64,000 nt of DNA from Candidatus Gastranaerophilales bacterium (GTDB lineage Bacteria; Cyanobacteriota; Vampirovibrionia; Gastranaerophilales; Gastranaerophilaceae), in assembly GCA_944326475.1 (NCBI GenBank), contig CALVEC010000001.1, positions 105,985-169,984 on the forward strand. The letters run 5' to 3'. A model generated the notes under the pieces. That model was not told where the DNA came from. It saw only the letters and a program-made list of their open reading frames with translations, and did not search any database. Both the position numbers and the translations under genes were made by a program. The stretch's first letter is position 1, and the number at the start of each line of letters is the position of its first letter. Shown piece after piece: positions 17,416 through 28,200 of this stretch.

Positions 17416-18606
17416 ATGAATAAAAAGAAAATAATTATAGGTGTTATAGTTGCGCTTATTGTACTGCCGATTGTTTTTAATAAAGTTATGACATTTGTCA
17501 GCACTAAAATCATGGCAAAGATGAATGCCAAACCGCCGGCTGTTGAAATCGGTACGGTGGTGAAAGGCGATTATTACCCGAAAACCGAGTCAGTCGGTCG
17601 TATTGAAGCAAAATATTCAGTCGATGTAGTTGCCCGTATAAACGGCTGGCTGCAGAAAAGCTATTTTAAAGAAGGCAACTATGTAAAAAAAGGACAAACG
17701 CTCTTTTTAATACAGCCGCACGAATACGAGATTGCGGTACAGCAGGCGCAGGCTGCTGTCAGACAGTCCGAGGCGGCTCTTGTAAATGCGGAAAAAGAAC
17801 TAACAAGAGCACGTGAACTTGTAAAAAATGACTTTGTAAGTAAGTCTTACTTTGACCAGGCGCTTGCAACACGCGACCAGAATAAGGCGCAGCTTGACGC
17901 AAACAAGGCAAGTCTCGCCAACGCCAAGCTGAATCTGTCATACACAAAAATTAAAGCACCCGTTGACGGAAAAATCGGTAAAATTATCATCACGGAAGGA
18001 AACCTGGTAAACGCTCAGTCCGGCACTCTCGCCAGAATTGTTTCAACCAGCCCGATTTACGTTTATTTTAACTTAAAAAGTGAAGATTACCTGAAATTCA
18101 AAAAAGCAGAGGCAGAAGCGCAGAATGACCTCGGCGATACGAAAGTTTATATAAAACTCTCAGACGGTTCGATTTACCACGAAGCAGGCAAACTTGAATT
18201 TGTAAACAACGAAGTAGACCCGACGGCAGGTACGATTTCTTTAAGAGCCACCTTTGACAACAAAGACAGATTTCTTGTTCCGGGTGACTTTGTAAATGTT
18301 GTAGCAGAGGCAATAAAACCGAAACAAGTCCTGCTTGTACCGCAGATTGCTGTTTCCGAAAGCACACAGGGAACTTATGTCTGGGTTGTCGACGACAAAA
18401 ATGTTGCAAAACAAAAATTCATAAAAATTTCAAATCAGGAAGGCGACAAATGGATTGTGAAAGAAGGTTTAACGGAAGGTGAAACCGTTATAACAAAAGG
18501 CTTCCAAACACTTAGGGACGGAATGACGGTAACCCCCGAGCTTCCGGCTGACACGACAGCAGAGGAACAAAAAGGTACTGGAGAAAATGCAGAACAATCA
18601 AAATAA
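17416..18606 (+). CDS. RND efflux periplasmic adaptor
   Basis: 396 residues. An N-terminal membrane anchor or signal (IIIGVIVALIVLPIVF) is followed by a biotinyl-lipoyl hairpin half (VDVVARINGWLQKSYFKEGN, KKGQTLFLI), an alpha-helical hairpin (~100-165), the second lipoyl half (YTKIKAPVDGKIGKI), and beta-barrel and membrane-proximal domains. This is the AcrA/MexA adaptor family. AGAGG precedes the ATG. It overlaps the pump gene by 20 bp, and the operon continues with a TolC-type channel. Confidence 0.92.
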   Translation: MNKKKIIIGVIVALIVLPIVFNKVMTFVSTKIMAKMNAKPPAVEIGTVVKGDYYPKTESVGRIEAKYSVDVVARINGWLQKSYFKEGNYVKKGQTLFLIQPHEYEIAVQQAQAAVRQSEAALVNAEKELTRARELVKNDFVSKSYFDQALATRDQNKAQLDANKASLANAKLNLSYTKIKAPVDGKIGKIIITEGNLVNAQSGTLARIVSTSPIYVYFNLKSEDYLKFKKAEAEAQNDLGDTKVYIKLSDGSIYHEAGKLEFVNNEVDPTAGTISLRATFDNKDRFLVPGDFVNVVAEAIKPKQVLLVPQIAVSESTQGTYVWVVDDKNVAKQKFIKISNQEGDKWIVKEGLTEGETVITKGFQTLRDGMTVTPELPADTTAEEQKGTGENAEQSK

Positions 18607-21600
18607 CCCGAACGAACAGAACAAACAAAATAACGAAGAATTATACTTTTTTATAAGAAAACCGCGCTTTGCAATTGTAATATCCATTTTTATTACTCTT
18701 GTCGGTTTTATTGCAATGATGGGGCTTAAACTGGAAAAATATCCGGATATTACACCGCCTCAGATTGTAGTAAGCGCATCTTATCCCGGTGCAAGTGCCG
18801 ACGTTGTTGAATCCTCAGTTGCGTCACTTATTGAATCTCAGGTCAACGGTGTTGAAGACATGCTCTATATGATTTCAACAAGCTCTGATGAATCTTACCG
18901 ACTTCAAATATATTTTAAAGTCGGCTCAGACAGAAATATTGACCTTGTAAACGTTCAAAACAGGATACAGCAGATTGAACCGAAACTGCCGGAGGATGTA
19001 AAAAGGCTCGGTGTTACCGCAAAGCAGCAGGTATCAGGCGCCGGTGTTGCAATCCTGAACCTTGCTTCAACCGATAACAGATACTCGCAGCTTGATGTAA
19101 CGAACTACGCATCTATATTTATTAAAGATGAAATTGCACGTCTGCCCGGCGTCGGTGAAGTAGGCGTTTACGGCGCAGGCAACTATTCTATGAGAATATG
19201 GCTCGACACGGAAAAGATGGCAAACCTCAATGTTTCGGTGTCAGAGATACAAAAAGCAATAACAACCCAGAATATACAGGTTTCGGCAGGCGCACTCGGT
19301 CAGGAGCCGGGACCTGACAAGCAAAGATTTCAGATAACCCTGAGAACAAAGGGCAGACTGCTTGAGCCTAAAGAATTTGAAGAAATCATAGTCCGTTCCA
19401 ATGTTGACGGCTCAAACATAAAAATAAAAGATGTTGCAAGAGTTGAACTAGGCTCTGAGACTTATTCAAGAAACGGTAAAGTCGACGGAAAACCGGCAGC
19501 TCTTATGCAAATCATCCAGATTCCGGGCGCAAACGCAATCGAGATTGTAAACGCAGTAGAGAAGAAGATGGCTGAAATCGAAGAAACAATACCTGACGGT
19601 ATGAAGCTTGCCATGGTTCACGACGACACGGAATTTATCCGCGAGTCAATGAAAGAGGTTGTTAAAACGATTATCGAAACTTCAATTATTGTTGTGGCAA
19701 TTATATTCGTGTTCCTTGGCGACCCCAGAGCAACACTGGTTCCTCTGATAGCAATACCGGTGTCTTTGATAGGTACGTTTGCAACCCTGCCGGTCTTTGA
19801 CATGTCAATTAACCTTTTGACCTTGTTCGCGATGGTTCTTGCGGTTGCGACCGTAGTCGACGACGCGATTGTTGTAATTGAAAACGTAAAAAGGCACCTC
19901 GAAGAAGGCAAATCACCTGTTGAAGCAACCCAGTTGACCATGAAAGAAATAGGCGGGGCGCTTGTTTCAATGGCACTGGTATTGATGGCGGTATTTGTTC
20001 CGGTAAGCTTTATGCCCGGTCTGTCGGGGCTTATGTATAAACAGTTTGCCGTATGTATTGCGGTTTCCATTGCACTGTCTGCAATTTGCGCTCTGACCCT
20101 GTCACCGGCATTGTGTTCTATAATTTTAAGACATGAAGACCCGAACAGAAAACCGTCAAACAAGGCTTCTGCCGCGATAAAATGGCTTTTTACCGAGTTC
20201 AATGTCTATTTCCAGAAATTAACGGATATATATTTACACTACGTTAAAAAATTCGTATACAACCAGAAACTTACACTCATTGTGTACGGAAGTATTATAG
20301 TTCTAATGCTTGTCTTATTTAAGATTATTCCGACCGGATTTATTCCTGACGAAGACCAGGCTGTATTGATGGCGCAGATAAGCTTACCGGCTGGTGCTTC
20401 TATATCAAGAACAACTGACGTTACGGACAGAATGGAAAAAATTCTTGAAGGAATAGAAGGTGTCGAAGGAAGAATAGTTTTCGTCGGCATGGGACCTTCT
20501 AACGAGGCTTTCATGGTTATAAGACTCGACGAGTGGAGCAAGAGAGAGTTTAACTTATTCCAGAAAATCATAAGAAAGGTACAGGGTAAAGAGACCGATT
20601 TGTCTCTGAACGCGATTCTCGGTCGTATAAGAACGGAATTTGCGCAGATAAAAGACGCAAGAATCGGTGTATTTTCTCCGCCGGCAATCTCCGGTATGAG
20701 TATGCTGGGCGGCTTTGAGTTCCAGATGCTCTCCAAAGGCGAACACACGCCGCAGGATATGGAAAAACTTGCAAACCAGCTTGTCGGCGCTGCAAATCAG
20801 AACAAAACGCTGTCTAACGTTTATACGCAGTATCAGGCAAACATGCTTCAATATATTGTCGATATTGACTACGAAAAAGCGCTTGCCCAGGGTATTGACC
20901 TTCAAGAACTTTACAGTACCCTTTCATCAACACTCGGTACTTATTATGTAAACGACTTTAACAAATTAGGTCGTGTATTCAGGGTTCAGCTGCAAGCCGA
21001 ACAAAAATACAGAAGAAAAGCGGGAGACCTGACAAACATTTACGTTAAAAACAGCGCAGGTAAAATGGTACCGGTCACTACTGTTGTAACCCTGAAACAG
21101 AGTGTCGGCGCAGGTTCTATTACAAGATACAACCAGTACAGAAACGTACAGATTTCAGGCAGCCCGGCGCAGGGTAAAAGCTCCGGCGACGCAATGAAAG
21201 CGATGGAACAGGTAACAAAAGAAGTAATGCCGTCCGATATCGGTTTTGAGTGGTCGGGTACGTCAAAACAGGAACTTGAATCCAGCGGTCAGACAACAAC
21301 TATCATTACACTCGCTCTGACATTTGTGTACCTGTTCCTTGTTGCACTGTATGAAAGCTGGTCAATCCCGTTTGCGGTATTGCTCATATGTCCGCTGGCA
21401 GCGGTCGGAGCACTTGTGTTCCAGCTTATGATGGGACAATCATTCGACCTTTACTCGCAGGTAGGTATGATTATGCTTATCGGTCTTGCGGCAAAACAGG
21501 CAATTTTGATTGTGGAATTTGCTAAAGTTCTGCACGAAGATGAAGGCAAGAGTATTGAAGAAGCAGCCGTCGAAGCGTCTAAAATAAGATTCAGGGCGAT

Positions 21601-21820
21601 TATGATGACGGTTGTTGCATTCGTTGTTGGTATGGTGCCTCTTGTTCTTGCTCACGGCGCGGGTGCTTCCAGCCGTATTTCCGTCGGCAGTACAGTATTT
21701 GGAGGTATGCTTGCCGCAGGTACCCTTGGTACAATAATGACACCGGCATTCTACGTTATTATCCAGCACCTTGTTGAAAGAGTAATGAACAAAAAAGCTA
21801 AAAAAGAAGAAAAGTCATAA
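18587..21820 (+). CDS. RND efflux pump (HAE1/AcrB family)
   Basis: 1077 residues, full length for AcrB-type pumps, with twelve hydrophobic segments in the usual 1+5+1+5 plan and two large periplasmic loops. TM4 carries the proton-relay pair in VATVVDDAIVVIENVKRH. NPNEQNKQN-type low complexity fills the first ~20 residues. It exports hydrophobic compounds across the envelope with the adaptor and channel encoded beside it. The substrate is unknown. Confidence 0.94.
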   Translation: MQNNQNNPNEQNKQNNEELYFFIRKPRFAIVISIFITLVGFIAMMGLKLEKYPDITPPQIVVSASYPGASADVVESSVASLIESQVNGVEDMLYMISTSSDESYRLQIYFKVGSDRNIDLVNVQNRIQQIEPKLPEDVKRLGVTAKQQVSGAGVAILNLASTDNRYSQLDVTNYASIFIKDEIARLPGVGEVGVYGAGNYSMRIWLDTEKMANLNVSVSEIQKAITTQNIQVSAGALGQEPGPDKQRFQITLRTKGRLLEPKEFEEIIVRSNVDGSNIKIKDVARVELGSETYSRNGKVDGKPAALMQIIQIPGANAIEIVNAVEKKMAEIEETIPDGMKLAMVHDDTEFIRESMKEVVKTIIETSIIVVAIIFVFLGDPRATLVPLIAIPVSLIGTFATLPVFDMSINLLTLFAMVLAVATVVDDAIVVIENVKRHLEEGKSPVEATQLTMKEIGGALVSMALVLMAVFVPVSFMPGLSGLMYKQFAVCIAVSIALSAICALTLSPALCSIILRHEDPNRKPSNKASAAIKWLFTEFNVYFQKLTDIYLHYVKKFVYNQKLTLIVYGSIIVLMLVLFKIIPTGFIPDEDQAVLMAQISLPAGASISRTTDVTDRMEKILEGIEGVEGRIVFVGMGPSNEAFMVIRLDEWSKREFNLFQKIIRKVQGKETDLSLNAILGRIRTEFAQIKDARIGVFSPPAISGMSMLGGFEFQMLSKGEHTPQDMEKLANQLVGAANQNKTLSNVYTQYQANMLQYIVDIDYEKALAQGIDLQELYSTLSSTLGTYYVNDFNKLGRVFRVQLQAEQKYRRKAGDLTNIYVKNSAGKMVPVTTVVTLKQSVGAGSITRYNQYRNVQISGSPAQGKSSGDAMKAMEQVTKEVMPSDIGFEWSGTSKQELESSGQTTTIITLALTFVYLFLVALYESWSIPFAVLLICPLAAVGALVFQLMMGQSFDLYSQVGMIMLIGLAAKQAILIVEFAKVLHEDEGKSIEEAAVEASKIRFRAIMMTVVAFVVGMVPLVLAHGAGASSRISVGSTVFGGMLAAGTLGTIMTPAFYVIIQHLVERVMNKKAKKEEKS

Positions 21821-21882
21821 ATTATGATAAATAATGTTGGTAAAAACTTTACGGATTTAATGTGAGGAAGATTTTATAAACC

Positions 21883-23649
21883 ATGAACAAAAAATTGCTT
21901 ACATCACTTATTTTTCTCTCGGTAGCTGTCGGAGTCTGCGGCAGTGAACCTGTCAGCGCGTTTGCATTTAAGGAAAAATTTAATAATTTTATAAACAACA
22001 CAAACATTGCACCCGATATCGCTATCCCGTCAGAAAACGGTGATATAAACCTGATTCAGCTTAAAGAATCCGACTTTGAAACAGCAGATGAGACGGAAAC
22101 AGAGCAGCTTGCCGACAACAAATTTCTGAATTTTTTCAAACCAAAATCAAAAGAAAATCAGGACAACAATGTTGAAGTCAAAGCAGGATCGGATATAGAT
22201 GTAGTACAGGTTGAAGACGAATCGAATGAAATAGAAAAATTGAAGCCTGCAGAAGAAAACCAAAACATTTCAAGCGGAAAAGAAAAGAAAAAATTCAGAC
22301 TTTTCGGAAGAAAAGACAAAAAAAATAAAGAAGAAGCAAAAAAAACCGTGGAAGAAGCTCCTGCTATTCAGCCGCGCGACGCATTCGAGGGTGAACAGGT
22401 AGTCGAGGGCGCAGTTACGGCAAACAAAGTTGTTACGGTAGATGATTGTGTCAAAATTGCACTTGAAAACAACCCGAGAATCATGTCTCAGATGATGAGC
22501 AAAGATATTTACCAGAATAAGATTGCTCAAGCATGGGCAAACTACTTCCCGACCTTGAATCTCGGCGTCAGTTATTCAAGAAACGATATGATGGTGACGA
22601 ACTTTAAGTTTCCGATGCAGCAGTACAACCTCTACAACACTCCTAATGTAGGATTTGACTGGCTATTGTTTGACTTTGGAAAGACAAGCGCGCAGGCAGG
22701 TGTGGCAAGAAAAACGTATGAAGCTGCCGGTGACACATTACAGGAAAACATTAATGACATAATCTGTCAGGTAAAAACAGCTTACTACAACCTTCTGTTT
22801 GCCATGCAGCAGGTAAATGTTTACGAAGACACGGTTATGAACTATGAAGTTCACCTTAAACAGGCGCAGGCATACTATGACATAGGAACAAAAGCAAAAA
22901 TCGATGTTTCAACAGCAAAGTATAACCTTGATAATGCACAGCTAAGCCTTATTCAAGCAAAAAACACCGTAAAAACGGCATTTGCAAACCTTAATAATGC
23001 AATGGGTGTGCCGGAATTTGCTGATTACAACATAAGCGAGCGTCTTGACTCAAAAAAATATGAAGTTAAACTCGACGACGTTTTAAACAAGGCATTTGAA
23101 CAGCGTCCCGAACTTCTTGCCGCCAAAAAGAAAATGGAAGGTTCAAAGATATTAATTAAAGCGTCAAAATATGCTTTTTTACCTGACCTAAAAGGCGTAG
23201 GAAGCTTTACGCAGGGCGGTAAGACTCCTGACACGGACTACGGTTATCAAATCGGAGCACAGCTTTCTTACACAGGCACAAACCTCTACTTATTGAAAAA
23301 ACAGCTTGATGAAGCAAAGTTGACCTACAAAAAAGACCAGGCTGATTACGAAACAGCACGCCAGACTGTTTACTTGCAGGTAAAACAGGCGTATATTGAC
23401 CTTATGAACGCGCAGGAGTCCGTCCCTGTAGCACGTTCGTCAATGATGGTAGCAAAAGAGCAGTATGAACTTGCAAGCGGCAGATACAAAGTCGGAATGG
23501 GCGACGCAATAGAGCTTAAAGATGCTGAAACGACCTACAGAAATTCCCAGCTAAGCTATTACAACACTCTTATGCAGTACAACATAGCAGCAGCAAATCT
23601 TGAAAAAGTTGTAGGCGCGCCGATTGACTACGTTGAAGGCGATTTATAA
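21883..23649 (+). CDS. TolC-family outer membrane channel with a long N-terminal insert
   Basis: 588 residues. A signal peptide (ends near ~25) is followed by ~150 highly charged residues (KFRLFGRKDKKNKEEAKK) of low complexity. The outer membrane efflux protein repeats then run from ~185: VDDCVKIALENNPRI, YYNLLFAMQQVNVYED, and the second half from ~395. TolC relatives normally start the barrel domain soon after the signal, so the insert is unusual. It closes the tripartite RND operon and supports a diderm envelope. Confidence 0.9.
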   Translation: MNKKLLTSLIFLSVAVGVCGSEPVSAFAFKEKFNNFINNTNIAPDIAIPSENGDINLIQLKESDFETADETETEQLADNKFLNFFKPKSKENQDNNVEVKAGSDIDVVQVEDESNEIEKLKPAEENQNISSGKEKKKFRLFGRKDKKNKEEAKKTVEEAPAIQPRDAFEGEQVVEGAVTANKVVTVDDCVKIALENNPRIMSQMMSKDIYQNKIAQAWANYFPTLNLGVSYSRNDMMVTNFKFPMQQYNLYNTPNVGFDWLLFDFGKTSAQAGVARKTYEAAGDTLQENINDIICQVKTAYYNLLFAMQQVNVYEDTVMNYEVHLKQAQAYYDIGTKAKIDVSTAKYNLDNAQLSLIQAKNTVKTAFANLNNAMGVPEFADYNISERLDSKKYEVKLDDVLNKAFEQRPELLAAKKKMEGSKILIKASKYAFLPDLKGVGSFTQGGKTPDTDYGYQIGAQLSYTGTNLYLLKKQLDEAKLTYKKDQADYETARQTVYLQVKQAYIDLMNAQESVPVARSSMMVAKEQYELASGRYKVGMGDAIELKDAETTYRNSQLSYYNTLMQYNIAAANLEKVVGAPIDYVEGDL

Positions 23650-23665
23650 CGCTAATTAAAAAACA

Positions 23666-24301
23666 TTAATCCGCATAATCAGGATGTTTAAAGTATTTAA
23701 TTCTGGTAACAGGCCAGAACAAGAAAACTGCACGCCCGATTACACGTTCTTTCGGCAAAAATCCCCAAAAACGTGAATCCTGAGAGTTTCCGCGATTGTC
23801 TCCCATCATGAAATACTGCCCCTCAGGAACAGTCATTGGACCGCAAAACATACCGTCAGAACAGGGGATGTAGTCATCTGCCCCCATAATATAAGGCTCA
23901 TTAAGCGGTTTGTCATTAATATACACTTCATAGTCGCCGTTAACGTGTTCTTTAATCTCCAATTTGTCACCGGGAACGCCGATTACACGCTTTATGTACG
24001 CAATATCTTTACAGAAAAATCCTGTTAATCTTGAAAATATCGAGAGAATATCCGTTTTTATATCTTCTGACGGAGGGTAGAAGACAATAATATCACCGCG
24101 TTCAGGCGCTCTATAGAATCTTGAAAACCGCTCGACAAAAATCCTGTCGCCCTCAATAAGCGTCGGATGCATTGAAGCCGAAGGAATCCAGCGAATCTCA
24201 CCTATAAAAAACCTTATGATTATTACCATAACCACAACAAATACAACTGTCTCGACCGTTTCTTTTAATCCCGCAATAAATTTTTTCTTATCGATTTTCA
24301 C
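23666..24301 (-). CDS. lepB: Signal peptidase I
   Basis: 211 residues. One N-terminal membrane helix, the nucleophile Ser in IPSASMHPTL, the general-base Lys in AYIKRVIGVPGD, and the box GDNRGNSQDSRFWG. The start is GTG at 24301; it overlaps the stop of the upstream prenyl synthase as GTGA, so translation should be coupled. It would cleave exported proteins such as the array proteins at 53.7-63.6 kb. Confidence 0.94.
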   Translation of the reverse strand: MKIDKKKFIAGLKETVETVVFVVVMVIIIRFFIGEIRWIPSASMHPTLIEGDRIFVERFSRFYRAPERGDIIVFYPPSEDIKTDILSIFSRLTGFFCKDIAYIKRVIGVPGDKLEIKEHVNGDYEVYINDKPLNEPYIMGADDYIPCSDGMFCGPMTVPEGQYFMMGDNRGNSQDSRFWGFLPKERVIGRAVFLFWPVTRIKYFKHPDYAD

Positions 24302-25227
24302 GTTCTATCCCCTGTGTACAAATTACACAAATCAATGATTGCCTTTTTATACTGATTATCCTCAAGACAGTTTATATTTTCAATAGCCCTGTATGCAAAA
24401 CTTTTTATAAGTCCTCTCGTTTTTTCCTCAAAAACAGCTCGATTCGGGCAGTTCAATACATCATTCGGATTATTAATTTTTGTCAAATTATTTTCCTTCA
24501 TATAAAAAATCACGGGCGCTGTGTAAGTTCCGTTTTTTATGTCATCGCAGGTTTTTTCAGACAATGACAAACAACTGTCCGTAAAGTTTTTGAGGTCATT
24601 ATGAATCTGAAAAGTAATGCCAAAATTCTGCGCAAAATCGCTGCAGTTGATTTTACTGCCGTTTAAAACCGCAGCAGATTCAAGTGCAGCAAGAAAAAGC
24701 GAGGCTGTTTTGTTTTTGGATTTTTCTATGTAATCCTCTATAGAAAGCGCATCATATCTTGAAAAATACTGTTTTGTTTCACCGCAAATAAGCATTTTTA
24801 TGTAATTTGAAAGAATATCGATTATTTCGGTATTTTTAATGTAAGATACTGTCTCAATAGCTTTTGCAAGAAGGTAGTCGCCGGCAATTACCGCAAATCT
24901 TGAATCATAGGCAGTATGCAGTGTTTTTTGCCCGCGTCTTTCAGGTGCACTGTCAATGATATCGTCATGCACAAGACTGGCATTATGAATCATTTCAATG
25001 CAAAACGCAAGCCTAAAGTGCCTTTCACCAGGCACCAATCCAAGCGCACGCGTAAAAAGAAAAACAAGCGCCGGACGGAGCAATTTCCCCGGCTGGGAAA
25101 GATAATCCAGCAGAATATTCTCGATGTCTGAATCTCTCGAAAACATGCCGGCGGAAAACCCCGTAAAAGCGTCTATATCCGGTTTTATGCAACTAATTAT
25201 TTTTTTATATTCTTCTTGAAAATTCAT
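24298..25227 (-). CDS. Polyprenyl diphosphate synthase with an altered second Asp motif
   Basis: 309 residues of the trans-isoprenyl diphosphate synthase family. The first aspartate-rich motif is intact (VHDDIIDSAPERRG, D88-D92). The second, normally DDxxD, is N210-D-L-K-N214 in FQIHNDLKNF, losing two of three acidic residues. GKLLRP and the GDYLLAKA helix are present. It could be a functional variant or a non-catalytic subunit. It overlaps the AsmA-like gene by one base (TAATG) and lepB by four, forming a coupled three-gene unit. Confidence 0.75.
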   Translation of the reverse strand: MNFQEEYKKIISCIKPDIDAFTGFSAGMFSRDSDIENILLDYLSQPGKLLRPALVFLFTRALGLVPGERHFRLAFCIEMIHNASLVHDDIIDSAPERRGQKTLHTAYDSRFAVIAGDYLLAKAIETVSYIKNTEIIDILSNYIKMLICGETKQYFSRYDALSIEDYIEKSKNKTASLFLAALESAAVLNGSKINCSDFAQNFGITFQIHNDLKNFTDSCLSLSEKTCDDIKNGTYTAPVIFYMKENNLTKINNPNDVLNCPNRAVFEEKTRGLIKSFAYRAIENINCLEDNQYKKAIIDLCNLYTGDRT

Positions 25228-28200
25228 TATTCAATCCATTTAAAATATTTTACATACTTGTCCGAGTTTATGTCGCCGTGTATTTTTGCATTAAAAATCC
25301 GATATTGCATGTCGTTAAATTCAACGCCGGGAATCTTATTCAGCTCTTTTATAATCGCAGTTTTTTCACGTCTGTCAAGCTTAAACCCGGGAATCAAATT
25401 CAACAGAGAGTTAAAAGACATATTCCCCACAGGACCGAGAATATTATCCGCTTTTTTGGTCAACCTTCCGTAAACGTTCAAGTCAGCAAAACTTTCCGGT
25501 ATGTCATAAGTTCCTTTTATATACATGCTGAGATTTTCTCCGCTTGAGAAGATTTCTACATTTTTTGCTTTGCCGCGGCTTATCAGAAGCAATCCCTTAA
25601 TCGAATTAAAATAACCTGTTTTAACCGGTGCTATAAGGTCAATAAAATTGTTTATGCTTACTCCTGTTAAACCGCTTTTAAAGAGGCTGCTTGCTTTCAA
25701 GAGGTATTCAACAGAGCCGAGTTTTGGCATTTTTCCGTCATTTATTTCAAAATAGACAGTACCTGACACATTACTCAAACGTTCTTCTTCCGTATTACCT
25801 CTTGTAGTAAAGAACATACTGCCGTTCAAATACCCGAAAATCTGATCTTTTGCCTCAAATACCGCGGTCGCAATTTTGTTAGCATCTACATGCTTTGCCC
25901 TAATCTCAGCGGAGACTTTTCCGGTTTTAAAATCATACTTTGCTTTTCCCAGAACAGCGCCCTCAGCAACGTCAAACGCAAGATTTTCAACTCTCAGAAT
26001 CAAATCTTTGTCAAGTTTGAAGCCGGCTTTAAAATTCTTTGCGGGAAGCCCCCTGACTTTCATTGTGTCTGCTGTGATAGAGCCGTTTTTTATAATGGCA
26101 TTCGAGAGCATATCCGACTGTTTTTTTGTATCCTGCAAACTATCAGTTTCATCATCGAGCTTTATCCCGCTGCTGAGCGTTACCTGTGTAAGTGAGTCAA
26201 GGATATGGTCTAATTCAACGCTTTTTGATGAAATTTTTAAATTATCTATCACAACCGGCAGCGACGGACGGTTTTTTATAACGGTTTTTAGCACAAAATC
26301 CGAGCCGTAACTCATTCCGTTCATTGAAAGGTTCACAACTGACGGCGTAAACTGCATTGAAACATCCTTAATTAAAGTAGTGTAAAGCGGCATATCAAGC
26401 TCAAGCATGCCTGCTTTTCCCGTCACAACAGGCGCTTCGGAATCACCGTTCAAAACGAGATTGCAATTAAACATGCCTTTTTTAAGAACCGATTTTTTAA
26501 ATAATACGTTGAAAAGCTTCACATTCGCATTGTTTTCGGTCAAAATGTGCAGATTATTAAAGAAAATTTTATCTTTACCGTATTTCAATCCGCCATGTAC
26601 ATTTATAATCCGGCGCGGATACACATAATCATTCTGGGAGGTCATAAATCTGAGATAATCAAGTGAATTTATTTTTATGACATTCTTGTGTACGGAAAGA
26701 TTTGCGTTAACCTCTCTTTCCTCCTCAGTATCGTCAAGATTTGCACCCATATAATATATGTCAGCTTCTTTTTCAAGGCGCAGTTTGATGTCGGCATTGT
26801 ATTTTTCAGGAGTGCCGGAGACCTCGGCGGTCAAGGTTATATCACCTTTTGGTTTAACAGGATAGGACAGGTGTTCGTTAATGTATTTATTTACAAAAGA
26901 CTCAGTGACTTTTGTCGTCAAATAACCCTTCATTTCCGGATTTCCGCTAAATCCGTTTATGTAAGCATTTATAAATATAGGTACATTATCAAAGTTTGCG
27001 TTTATAGATTTCAGGGTTATTTTATTGTTGTTTATAAAAATATTGCCGCTGTCAATTGTTATAGGAATTTTATAGGCGCTTTGCAGAAATTTCAGTCCGA
27101 GAAGCCTTATTTCACCCGAGACTTTATTGTTTTCGCAAGAAAGGCGTACATCAGCCCTGCCATCATAGTTTTCATAAGCGAGCAGCGCTTTTTTTATGCC
27201 CGCAGGCAGCATTTTTACATTTCTGATTTTGTTAAAGTTAGATATATCAAAATTTACCAGCGTCAAATTGCCGTTAACTTTCGGATTTGACCCAAGTATA
27301 CCGTAAATTACCGCATCAGCATGCGCCGAGGTGTTAAAAATTGCCGTATCAAAATTTTTAAGTCTGAAAGTATTCTTTTTAAGCGAAAATTCCCCGGATT
27401 TTATAAACACATCGTCGTTACTGTTTCGTTTTTGAGGAACAAGATAACCTTTCGCATTTATGTTTTCCGGATTAATTTTGTACGGATTTCCGCTGTAAGA
27501 AGCCTTAAAATTCAGTAATGCACCGGTTTTTGGAATATCCGCTCTGCGGGAAACCGTGCTCATTGCATATGAAAAAACTTCATCAAGTTTTAAAGCCGGC
27601 GAATGCATTTCTACTGAGGCTTTTTCGTTGTTATCAAAATACGCTTTTAAAATAAATTTTGAATCAAATATGGACGATTCAATATCCGCAGACACGTCTT
27701 TATTATCAAATTTAATTTTTCCGTTAACAGCTTTAATTTCCGGAATACTTTCAATAGATACCGAGTTGTTTTTAAGGATGGCAAGACCAGAAAAATCTAA
27801 ATCGCTTACATCTTTTAAATCCGAAAAGTTTTTTACAACGCCTTTCAGTTCTATATCAACAGAAGCTTTACCCGACGCTTTTTGAATTTTTTCCGTATAG
27901 AGCTTTTTACTGTTTAAAAGCAGGCTGTTATTCACAATAGATACAAGTTCATCAGTAAAAATTGCCGGCGAATGAATGTTAAAATCAATTTTTCCGTCTA
28001 AATTTGCCGTTCCTTTTACGGTCACGGGGCAGCCCTTAATTTGAGCCTTATCCATAACAAAAGTCATGTCTTTTCCGTTAAAATCAAGATAGCCGCCGGC
28101 ATTTTCAATACGGGTTTTTAACCCTTTCAGCATAGCTGTGGTATCTTTGAATCTGAACCCGCCGAAAGCTTCCCCGTCAAAAACCGTACCGCGGGTCAAA

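Noticed and set aside
25276..27885. Several 65-200-codon + strand ORFs opposite the AsmA-like gene
   Set aside because: They are antisense shadows of a single long, compositionally consistent minus-strand gene.
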